Shown here piece after piece: positions 7,170 through 12,740 of a DNA stretch of 12,740 bases; the stretch's first letter is position 1, and every line of letters starts with the position of its first letter. The notes beneath the pieces are model-generated. The model saw only the letters and a list, made by a program, of their open reading frames with translations, was not told the origin of the DNA and did not search any database. Both the position numbers and the translations under genes were made by a program. Source of the DNA: an uncultured Clostridia bacterium (GTDB lineage: Bacteria; Bacillota_A; Clostridia; Oscillospirales; Acutalibacteraceae). Where the stretch lies: positions 1 to 12,740 of the forward strand of contig CALAEU010000027.1 of NCBI GenBank assembly GCA_937891215.1, in the 5' to 3' direction.

Positions 7170-7190
7170 TTTTGACGCAAAATGTCAAAA
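7170..7190. promoter_or_regulatory. Dyad TTTTGAC-N7-GTCAAAA upstream of spo0A
   Basis: A perfect 7-bp inverted repeat (7170-7176 and 7184-7190) lies about 80 bp upstream of the spo0A -35 box. Its half-sites resemble relaxed 0A boxes, and a further TTTTGTCGG is adjacent on the minus strand (7191-7199). It is a candidate operator for Spo0A or another dimeric regulator. Confidence 0.45.
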
Positions 7191-7216
7191 CCGACAAAAT
7201 TTTTTGGTCAATATTT

Positions 7217-7223
7217 TTCGACA
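7217..7223 (-). promoter_or_regulatory. 0A box upstream of spo0A
   Basis: The minus strand reads ATGTCGAAAAA here, an exact match to the Spo0A recognition core TGTCGAA in an A/T-rich setting. It lies about 125 bp upstream of the promoter -35 box, which fits autoregulation from a distance; a chance match in AT-rich DNA is possible. Confidence 0.6.
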
Positions 7224-7250
7224 TTTTTCTCTTTTTCTACAAAATGAATG

Positions 7251-7290
7251 AAAAAAATTGGTAAAGGGAGTTTTATCCCCTTACCAATTT
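7251..7290 (-). terminator. Terminator of the ABC/DUF1854/darA operon
   Basis: On the minus strand a long stem (AAATTGGTAAGGGG pairing with the CCCTTTACCAATTT side, one mismatch or bulge) with a loop of about 8 bases is followed by a T run. It starts about 20 bp past the stop of the four-TM gene and separates this operon from spo0A. Confidence 0.9.
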
Positions 7291-7309
7291 CATTTTTTAA
7301 TACAGAATA

Positions 7310-7660
7310 TTAACCCTTAATCTTCTTAACAAACTTAATAATTCCTAAAACAATAAGACGAAGGAGTTCACCAATAATTACTGCTAAAGTAGAGAATACA
7401 AACATCCAGAAGATATTACCATAAACTCTTGACTCATAGTACATAAACATTGTAGGTACTACCATTATTGTTGCAAATATCGGGAACAAGAATTTAATTT
7501 TCTTATCAGATATTGCAACACCAACTATACCAACAACAAGTGTAATAACTAAAAGAAGAATAATGTGAGCATCTCTGTTGCCCATTGGTATTAATGGGAA
7601 TAAGTAAAGAAATGCTATTTCAATAATTGCAATTACTAATTCTTTTAAATACTTTTTCAT
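7310..7660 (-). CDS. Small four-TM membrane protein, unknown function
   Basis: A 116-residue protein that is almost entirely hydrophobic, with about four predicted TM helices (ELVIAIIEIAFLYLFPLI; IILLLVITLVVGIVGVAI; FLFPIFATIMVVPTMFMYY; FWMFVFSTLAVIIGELLRL) and lysine-rich ends. No family was recognised. The ATG at 7658-7660 overlaps the darA TGA by one base (TGATG), and no good ribosome binding site is visible, so translation is probably coupled to darA. An in-frame TTG one codon upstream is less likely. As the last gene of the operon it may be a partner of the ABC exporter or of DarA, but this is inference from position alone. Confidence 0.82.
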   Translation of the reverse strand: MKKYLKELVIAIIEIAFLYLFPLIPMGNRDAHIILLLVITLVVGIVGVAISDKKIKFLFPIFATIMVVPTMFMYYESRVYGNIFWMFVFSTLAVIIGELLRLIVLGIIKFVKKIKG

Positions 7661-7986
7661 CAATACTTATCCACACTTTCTACTTCTAATGAGAATACAA
7701 TTGCACCACCTACTGCAACTTCTGCACCAAGGTCACCTTCACGAAGTCCGCTACCAAGTGCTTGTGTTGATGGAGCAGTTTGTGTTCTTCTTTTACAATG
7801 CTCTTTGATAGTTTCTTTTGCTTTCTGTACCTTATCATCTTCAGCACCGATCAAAAATGTTGTGTTACCAACCATTAAGAATCCGCCTGTTGTTGAAAGT
7901 TTTGTAACAGAATAACCTTCTTTTGTAAGTGCAGAAGAAACAACTGCACTATCTTCATTATTTACTATTGCTATAAGAAGTTTCAT
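7660..7986 (-). CDS. darA: Cyclic-di-AMP receptor DarA (PstA), PII-like
   Basis: A 108-residue PII-like protein matching the c-di-AMP receptor family (DarA in Bacillus, PstA in Staphylococcus and Listeria; Bacillus DarA is 109 residues). Diagnostic stretches are MKLLIAIVNNED at the start, VTKLSTTGGFLMVGNTTFLIG (split: VTKLSTTGGFL then GNTTFLIG, 27-47) and VAVGGAIVFSLEVE (91-104). These form the trimer-interface nucleotide pocket in known structures. The long loop between (about 66-86) is variable, as in the family. AAGGAGAG stands 7 bases before the ATG. The usual tmk/holB-side context of Bacillus darA is missing; here the gene sits between a DUF1854 gene (14 bp gap) and a membrane protein gene (1 bp overlap), suggesting c-di-AMP control of the co-transcribed exporter. 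The direct target is unknown. Confidence 0.94.
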   Translation of the reverse strand: MKLLIAIVNNEDSAVVSSALTKEGYSVTKLSTTGGFLMVGNTTFLIGAEDDKVQKAKETIKEHCKRRTQTAPSTQALGSGLREGDLGAEVAVGGAIVFSLEVESVDKY

Positions 7987-8000
7987 ACTCTATCTCTCCT

Positions 8001-8486
8001 TTATATTTTTGGTAAAATCATTTTAAGACTTTTCTTATCTAATTGCTTAACATCAGGAATTTCGTACCTGTTATCGTTTGCGTCTTTTATTAAAACACGA
8101 CCATCATATAAGGGTTTCACAGCTGTTATATGGTTTCGTATTTCAAAAGTGTAAACGCCTTTATCAGTTTCTGCAGTCCACATCCATATTTTGAATTTTT
8201 CGCTCATTTTCAAAAACTTTGTAATTCTCGGAATCATATAATATTCTTCCAAAACTTTCTCTGCGACTGCCCTTGATTCTTCCATCAAGTCGTTTAAATC
8301 ACGTATAATTGCGATTTGCTCGCCTTCACTATCAACAAGTGCAATATATTTGGTAAGACCTGTTATAGGAAACATTCTGCGAAGTTCAACGCCTGTAAAT
8401 TTTTCACCTGTGTAAAATTCAACATCAACGAAAACAACATCGTTTGGTGTAAGGCGAATGTCAGGACCTTCTACATAACGTGGCAT
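8001..8486 (-). CDS. DUF1854 family protein
   Basis: A 161-residue soluble protein resembling DUF1854, a family found beside ABC exporters and in some bacteria beside cyanophycin genes. Visible segments include DVVFVDVEFYTGEKFTGVELRRMFPITG, shown here only by its key parts (VEFYTGE, RRMFPITG), then DLMEESRAV, EYYMIPRITKF, WMWTAETDKG and FEIRNH, a mainly beta layout. The ATG at 8484-8486 is preferred because AGGGGGTG lies 6-7 bases upstream; a GTG three codons earlier overlaps that ribosome binding site. It starts 12 bp after the exporter stop codon, which suggests coordinated expression. Its molecular function is unknown. No cyanophycin synthetase or cyanophycinase is in the window, so the link to that polymer should not be assumed. 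Confidence 0.8.
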   Translation of the reverse strand: MPRYVEGPDIRLTPNDVVFVDVEFYTGEKFTGVELRRMFPITGLTKYIALVDSEGEQIAIIRDLNDLMEESRAVAEKVLEEYYMIPRITKFLKMSEKFKIWMWTAETDKGVYTFEIRNHITAVKPLYDGRVLIKDANDNRYEIPDVKQLDKKSLKMILPKI

Positions 8487-8498
8487 ATATTGCACCCC

Positions 8499-10748
8499 CT
8501 ATTCAAAATTCTCTTCAGCCTTGCGTTTTTGTAATTGTTCGCCCATAGACTGAATTTCTATAAGTTTATAATATTTACCTTTGAGTGCCATAAGTTCTTC
8601 AGGTGTACCACACTCAATAATTTCGCCTTTATCAACAACAACAATTTTATTTGCCTTTCTTAAAGTAGAAAGACGGTGAGCAATCATAAGTGTTGTTCTA
8701 CCACTTATAAGTCTTTCGATAGCACTCTGAATAAGACTTTCCGTTTCAGAGTCAACTGCCGCAGTCGCTTCGTCAAATATTAAAATACTTGGATTTTTAA
8801 GAACTGCACGGGCAATTGAAACACGTTGTTTTTCACCACCAGAAAGACCTACACCGCGTTCACCGAGCATAGTGTCGTATGCATCAGGAAGTTTTGAAAT
8901 AAATCCGTGTGCATTTGCAACTTCTGCTGCGTGAAGCACCTGTTCGACGTGTGAAACATTACTGCCATAAGCAATATTATTAAAGATTGTATCTCGGAAC
9001 ATAAGCGGTTCTTGCTGAACGAAACCTATTGAATTTCTGTAATATTTCATATCTATATCACGGACATTCACACCATCAACAAGAATTTCGCCATCATATT
9101 CGTCATAATATCTCATTAAGAGATTTATAAGTGTTGATTTACCACTACCAGTTGTACCTACAATACCGACAATGTCACCTGGCTCAATGGTAAGATTGAT
9201 ATTTGAAAGAACTTTTTTAGAACGGTCAAATGCAAAGTTAACATTTTTAAATTCGATTTTACCACGCATTCTTTCAAGAGTATTATCGTGACCGAAATCG
9301 TGTTCTGGCTCTGCGTCTAAAATATCAAGAATTTTTTCTGCAGATGCTAAAGTATTCTGATATGTATCGCCGATATTTGCAAAGAAGTTAACAGGATTAT
9401 AGAACATACTAGCATATGTTATAAATGAAACCAAAAGACCTAAAGAAACATCTTTGTCATCACCTATAACAAGATTACCACCCAAGAACCAAATAACAAG
9501 TGAACCACAAGTTACGAGGAATGTTATAATTGATGGGAATATAGCCGCAGGAATTGCAACCTTTTTATCTTCTTTGAACCATTCGTCACAGAATTTATTG
9601 AATTTATCTATTGTCTTTTTTTCGTTGGTAAATGCTTTAATAACTCTTACACCTGGAATTGAGTCTGCAAGCATTGTTGATATTGCAGAGTGTCTTCTCC
9701 AGAGTCTCATATATTTAGGCCCTAAAACCTTACTGAACATTTTACCGACTACAACAACAATCGGAACAGGAATAAGTGAGAACAAAGCGAGTTTCCAGCT
9801 CATTGCGAACATTATAATTACAAGTCCGACTAAAGTAAACGCCTGAACTACCGCTTCCTGCGATATTTTCATAATGAATTGCTGAATAGTACCCGCGTCT
9901 GAATTAACACGGTTAATTACAGAACCAGTTGAAATTTTATCAAAAAAGCTCATTGGCAAATACTGCGCTTTTTCAAAAATATCTTTCTTTAAGTTAAGTG
10001 TAATTTTATTACCTGTAATTCTTAATTTATATGACCTTATACCGTTTACTATGTACTGGAGCACATAAACAGCAAGAAGCCACACAAGAACTATTATAAG
10101 CTTTTTTGCGTTTTTATTTGGTATAACATCGTCAACCATAATTTTTGTGATGTATGGTGGAACAAGTGACAAAACTGTCGCAACAACTGAAAGCAGCATA
10201 CAGACAATAAGAGACATTTTTTCAGGAGCAACATATTTTGCGAATTTACCGATAATATGACTTTTGCTTGAACAGTTTATACATTCTGCATCAGGTTTCG
10301 GCAACTTTCTGCCACATTTAGGGCAAAAGGAACGTTGTTTCATATAAACTGATTTTACAACTTCGACTTCTGATTCAGAAAAGCCATTTTCATTTACTAC
10401 ATTTATGAAGTTTGCGGCGGCATCGGCAACTTCTGCAGCGGCATAAGAAAATCTTAAAATATTTTTCTTTTTATTTTCACCTTTTAACTTGATTTTAAAG
10501 AATGCATTACCATACATTCTTTTTACCTCTGCTTCTTCAATATCTTTGTAATCAACAGATATAAAAGAATCATCAAAACAAGAGTCAAATGCAAAAAGTT
10601 TGTCTTTTGTAAATGCGAGCATTGACTCACCATATTTACCCTTTAAATTTAAGTCACCAACTATAAGAAAAAGCGACTCGCCCTTTACTTTTTCTGTGTA
10701 AAGAGTTTTATATATTTCGGGTATTGGTCTGTTAGTGGTTTCTTTCAC
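8499..10748 (-). CDS. ABC exporter (fused TMD-NBD) with PH-like and zinc-ribbon N-terminal extension
   Basis: A 749-residue half-transporter, longer than usual exporters (about 580-600). Residues about 10-120 look like a PH/YokE-like beta domain (SLFLIVGDLNLKG, MLAFTKDKLFAFD), followed by a zinc ribbon C142-x2-C145...C156-x2-C159. Six TM helices span about 178-460. The NBD has Walker A GTTGSGKST (531-539), Q-loop FVQQEP, signature LSGGE (635-639), Walker B ILIFDE (655-660) and H-loop H691. It should work as a homodimer. The GTG start at 10746-10748 is chosen because AAAGGGGG lies 7 bases upstream; a further upstream TTG (10808) falls inside the promoter. The same exporter-DUF1854 pairing is seen next to cyanophycin genes elsewhere. 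The substrate is unknown; the downstream darA gene suggests second-messenger control. Confidence 0.9.
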   Translation of the reverse strand: MKETTNRPIPEIYKTLYTEKVKGESLFLIVGDLNLKGKYGESMLAFTKDKLFAFDSCFDDSFISVDYKDIEEAEVKRMYGNAFFKIKLKGENKKKNILRFSYAAAEVADAAANFINVVNENGFSESEVEVVKSVYMKQRSFCPKCGRKLPKPDAECINCSSKSHIIGKFAKYVAPEKMSLIVCMLLSVVATVLSLVPPYITKIMVDDVIPNKNAKKLIIVLVWLLAVYVLQYIVNGIRSYKLRITGNKITLNLKKDIFEKAQYLPMSFFDKISTGSVINRVNSDAGTIQQFIMKISQEAVVQAFTLVGLVIIMFAMSWKLALFSLIPVPIVVVVGKMFSKVLGPKYMRLWRRHSAISTMLADSIPGVRVIKAFTNEKKTIDKFNKFCDEWFKEDKKVAIPAAIFPSIITFLVTCGSLVIWFLGGNLVIGDDKDVSLGLLVSFITYASMFYNPVNFFANIGDTYQNTLASAEKILDILDAEPEHDFGHDNTLERMRGKIEFKNVNFAFDRSKKVLSNINLTIEPGDIVGIVGTTGSGKSTLINLLMRYYDEYDGEILVDGVNVRDIDMKYYRNSIGFVQQEPLMFRDTIFNNIAYGSNVSHVEQVLHAAEVANAHGFISKLPDAYDTMLGERGVGLSGGEKQRVSIARAVLKNPSILIFDEATAAVDSETESLIQSAIERLISGRTTLMIAHRLSTLRKANKIVVVDKGEIIECGTPEELMALKGKYYKLIEIQSMGEQLQKRKAEENFE

Positions 10749-10761
10749 AAAAAATCCCCCT

Positions 10762-10777
10762 TTCCCCTTCGGGAAAC
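10762..10777 (-). promoter_or_regulatory. Small hairpin beside the exporter ribosome binding site
   Basis: On the minus strand TTTCCC and GGGAAA pair across a 4-base loop just upstream of the AAAGGGGG ribosome binding site, in a leader of about 45 nt. It could modulate initiation or mRNA stability. Evidence is the fold alone. Confidence 0.35.
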
Positions 10778-10798
10778 AGAAATAATCAATACAAAACA

Positions 10799-10827
10799 AT
10801 TTTATCAAACTTGGTATTATTTGTAAA
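10799..10827 (-). promoter_or_regulatory. Promoter of the ABC/DUF1854/darA operon
   Basis: On the minus strand TTTACA (10822-10827), a 17-base spacer and TAAAAT (10799-10804) form a near-consensus sigma-A promoter. Initiation near 10792 excludes the TTG at 10808 as a start codon and supports the GTG at 10748. Confidence 0.75.
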
Positions 10828-10897
10828 TACCTTAACCAGATTTTTTAATTGTAAAAGTTAACTATTTTTTGAAGTTAAATATTGTCTTATAAGTGTA

Positions 10898-10926
10898 TTG
10901 CCATAACTCAATAATTGTGCTAAAAT
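10898..10926 (+). promoter_or_regulatory. Promoter of the GPH symporter gene
   Basis: TTGCCA (10898-10903), a 17-base spacer and TAAAAT (10921-10926) precede the symporter gene, with initiation expected near 10933 and a leader of about 28 nt. It is divergent from the exporter promoter, about 70 bp away. Confidence 0.7.
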
Positions 10927-10960
10927 TAAAAAGTCTAAATTAAGTGAAAGTAGGGTTTAT

Positions 10961-12457
10961 ATGAAAGAGAAAACAGGTTACAAAGTACCTAAAAAAGAAC
11001 TCAGAATGTTCGCTATTGGTGCTATGGGTCAAGGTATGATTTATACCATGATGTCAAGTTACATAAGCGACTATTATGTAAACGTATTACAGTTACCTTT
11101 AATATTTGTTCTTATGCTTATGCTTGGTGCAAGAGTATGGGACGCAATCAACGACCCGCTGATGGGTATTTTAGCAGATAGTCGTTCAAGAAAAAATGGT
11201 AAAATGAAATCTTTTATCGTTTACTCCGCTGTGCCGCTTGCAGTATTTACAATTTTAATGTACTTCTGCCCTGAGCTTAATAAAAACGGTTTAATGGTTT
11301 ATGCCGCAGTTATTTATATTCTCTGGGGTATGATTAACACAATGGCAGACGTTCCAATGTGGAGCTTACCTAATGTTATGACTCCTGATGCAGAAGAACG
11401 TGGTCAGGTTATTTCGTTTGCAAAAATCCTCAATGGTATTGGTACTGCAATTCCTGAAGTATTATTTTTAGTTGCAGGTCTTGTTTTACCTTTAATTCTT
11501 ACAAACACAGACAACCCTATTGAATACAACAAATCAAAATATTTGATTATTGCTGTTGTTGTTTCACTTTTAGGTATGGTCCTTTTTGCAAATTCTTATT
11601 TCCATGTAAAAGAAAGAGTAAGAGTTCCACAAAAGACAAGAAAGCCTGGCGAACCATCTACCCTTTCAAGAATTTTCAAGTGTAAACCTTTAATGCTCGT
11701 TGTTGCTATGGGTGTTCTTTCAAGTGGCAGATATATGGTTCAGGCAGCGGCAGTTCACGTTGCAAGATATGCTTTTTATATTGGTCCAGAATTAGAAGGT
11801 CTTTCACAGGCAGAAAGAACTGCGGCAATTGACGCTAGTGTTTCTTCTGTTAAAACAATCTTCCAGGTATGTGCAATAGTTGGTATGTTTGGTGCTATGC
11901 TCTTTATGCCTAAACTTATGAAAAAATTTGACTACAAAAAAATAGTTATTACAACTTGCCTTGCAGGTTTTGTTGCAAGCATTTTTACAACAGTTATTGG
12001 TTGGCTTACTTTAAATCTTTACATTTGTATTCCATTCATTCTTATTTCTTGTATTCCTTTAGGTGTTCTTAATGTTATTTCAAGTGCAATGATTTGTGAC
12101 TGTCTTGACTACATTGAATTACAGACTGGTTTCAGAGATAACGGTCTTGGTGCTGCATGTCAGGGATTTGTTAATAAACTCGGTAACGCACTCGCAACAA
12201 GTGGTATTATTATTGCTTATATGTTAATTGGTTTAGAGCCTGAAAACATGTTAAGCTCTACTGCAATTGTTGCGGCAACTGACCTTACAAAAATGCAGAA
12301 CTTCGGTATGTTCTCGCTCGTTTCAATTGTGCCAGGTATAAGTATGTTGCTCTGTGCAATTCCAATGTTCTTCTACAAAATTTCTGGTAAAGAAAAAGAA
12401 AGAATTGTTAAAGAACTTGCAGAGAAAAGAGAAAGAGAAGGAATTGTGGTTGAGTAA
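10961..12457 (+). CDS. GPH-family (MelB-like) glycoside:cation symporter
   Basis: A 498-residue integral membrane protein of the glycoside-pentoside-hexuronide:cation symporter family in the MFS fold, with about twelve TM helices. The family signature is clear: WDAINDPLMGILAD at 60-73 places D61 and D65 where MelB uses D55 and D59 for cation and sugar binding, followed by the loop SRSRKNGKMKSF. The central cytoplasmic loop (about 215-240, KERVRVPQKTRKPG) separates the two halves, and the charged tail ends KELAEKREREG. AGTAGGG lies about 6 bases before the ATG. It likely imports a glycoside or oligosaccharide with Na+ or H+. It could feed the cytoplasmic GH3 enzyme, but the genes lie about 5 kb apart on opposite strands, so this is inference. 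The substrate cannot be assigned. Confidence 0.92.
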   Translation: MKEKTGYKVPKKELRMFAIGAMGQGMIYTMMSSYISDYYVNVLQLPLIFVLMLMLGARVWDAINDPLMGILADSRSRKNGKMKSFIVYSAVPLAVFTILMYFCPELNKNGLMVYAAVIYILWGMINTMADVPMWSLPNVMTPDAEERGQVISFAKILNGIGTAIPEVLFLVAGLVLPLILTNTDNPIEYNKSKYLIIAVVVSLLGMVLFANSYFHVKERVRVPQKTRKPGEPSTLSRIFKCKPLMLVVAMGVLSSGRYMVQAAAVHVARYAFYIGPELEGLSQAERTAAIDASVSSVKTIFQVCAIVGMFGAMLFMPKLMKKFDYKKIVITTCLAGFVASIFTTVIGWLTLNLYICIPFILISCIPLGVLNVISSAMICDCLDYIELQTGFRDNGLGAACQGFVNKLGNALATSGIIIAYMLIGLEPENMLSSTAIVAATDLTKMQNFGMFSLVSIVPGISMLLCAIPMFFYKISGKEKERIVKELAEKREREGIVVE

Positions 12458-12478
12458 TTTAAAAAGTAAATAGAAAGC

Positions 12479-12530
12479 AGGAAACAGGAAGCAGTGGCAA
12501 TTACCTCTGTTTCCTGTTTTTATTTATTTT
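12479..12530 (+). terminator. Rho-independent terminator of the symporter gene, heptamer-derived
   Basis: The right arm CTGTTTCCTGT (12507-12517), followed by TTTTATTTATTTTT, can pair in two registers with the left side: AGGAAACAG (12479-12487) perfectly, or ACAGGAAGCAG (12484-12494) with one G-U pair. The left side is two tandem 7-bp units (AGGAAAC, AGGAAGC), the same family as the array after the TIR gene. Confidence 0.9.
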
Positions 12531-12538
12531 TAAAATAT

Positions 12539-12590
12539 AAAACCCAGTTAACCGACCGAAATCAATTAACCGAGTTTTGTTTAATTTTAC
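12539..12590. terminator. Possible second hairpin terminator
   Basis: AAAACCCAGTTAA (12539-12551) pairs with TTAACCGAGTTTT (12566-12578) at 11 of 13 positions and is followed by GTTTAATTTT. It may be a back-up or bidirectional terminator serving a gene beyond the right edge. The stem has two mismatches, so support is modest. Confidence 0.35.
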
Positions 12591-12625
12591 TTACAACTTG
12601 CACACTTGCTCCTTGCAACTGATAC

Positions 12626-12651
12626 TAAGACACAGAATCGTCCCTGTCTTA
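12626..12651. repeat. REP-like hairpin, TAAGACA...TGTCTTA
   Basis: A perfect 7-bp inverted repeat, TAAGACA (12626-12632) and TGTCTTA (12645-12651), encloses CAGAATCGTCCC. The GGGACGATTCTGTGTC core on the minus strand resembles dispersed repeats in Firmicutes genomes that are often associated with REP-associated tyrosine transposases; this link is from memory and needs a search. Nothing else was recognised in the last 90 bases. Confidence 0.5.
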
Positions 12652-12740
12652 TTCTAACTTTATTTTATACTTTAAAACATAAAAATATATTCTCTCATAA
12701 ATCACAAAAGAAAGAGTGCAGTTATTTCTATAATGTACCT

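Noticed and set aside
9454..9846. 130-codon plus-strand open frame
   Set aside because: It is antisense to the TM region of the ABC exporter and reads as a reverse-complement shadow.
8001..10748. Cyanophycin metabolism locus
   Set aside because: The exporter-DUF1854 pair is associated with cyanophycin genes elsewhere, but no synthetase, cyanophycinase or isoaspartyl dipeptidase is in the window.
10746..10808. Upstream TTG start at 10808 for the ABC exporter
   Set aside because: The TTG lies next to the -10 box, upstream of the expected transcription start, and lacks a ribosome binding site; the GTG at 10748 has a strong one.

Overview
The window suggests a low-GC, endospore-forming Firmicute of the class Clostridia, probably a gut or rumen anaerobe related to Oscillospiraceae/Ruminococcaceae. 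The basis is a full-length Spo0A, a DarA-type c-di-AMP receptor, AT-rich intergenic DNA, strong GGAGG-type ribosome binding sites, sigma-A promoters close to consensus and a domain-permuted GH3 beta-glucosidase of a kind described from Ruminococcus and Butyrivibrio. The lineage is an inference from gene content. No rRNA, tRNA, CRISPR array, transposase or phage gene was seen.

Left part (1-3523). A minus-strand gene encodes an unusual two-domain protein: an RnfC-type barrel-sandwich domain joined to a CooC/MinD-like ATPase that keeps a Cys-X-Cys motif. It has a perfect-consensus promoter. Divergent from it is a standalone TIR-domain protein with a probable winged-helix region. Its last codons and stop lie inside an array of 7-bp repeats that runs straight into a strong terminator. 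Next, on the minus strand, is a small two-TM protein gene split by a one-base frameshift at a run of seven A.

Middle (3524-7290). A cytoplasmic GH3 beta-glucosidase with inverted domain order and the sporulation regulator spo0A lie on the minus strand. Between them is a 282-bp non-coding element with 21-bp perfect terminal inverted repeats and nested internal dyads. It is placed so that it would form the leader of the glucosidase mRNA. The spo0A upstream region has a good sigma-A promoter, a perfect 0A box and a TTTTGAC/GTCAAAA dyad.

Right part (7291-12740). A tight minus-strand operon runs: ABC exporter with an N-terminal PH-like plus zinc-ribbon extension, DUF1854 protein, DarA c-di-AMP receptor, four-TM protein, then a terminator. 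It is read from a TTTACA-N17-TAAAAT promoter. The arrangement links c-di-AMP sensing to an export system whose substrate is unknown. Divergently transcribed is a GPH-family (MelB-like) sugar:cation symporter, which could supply glycosides to the glucosidase although the two genes are far apart. It ends in a terminator whose stem is built from the same 7-bp repeat family. A REP-like hairpin lies near the right edge.

The items most worth a second look are the RnfC/CooC-like fusion, the 282-bp inverted-repeat element, the heptamer repeats tied to gene ends and terminators, and the DarA/ABC/DUF1854 operon.
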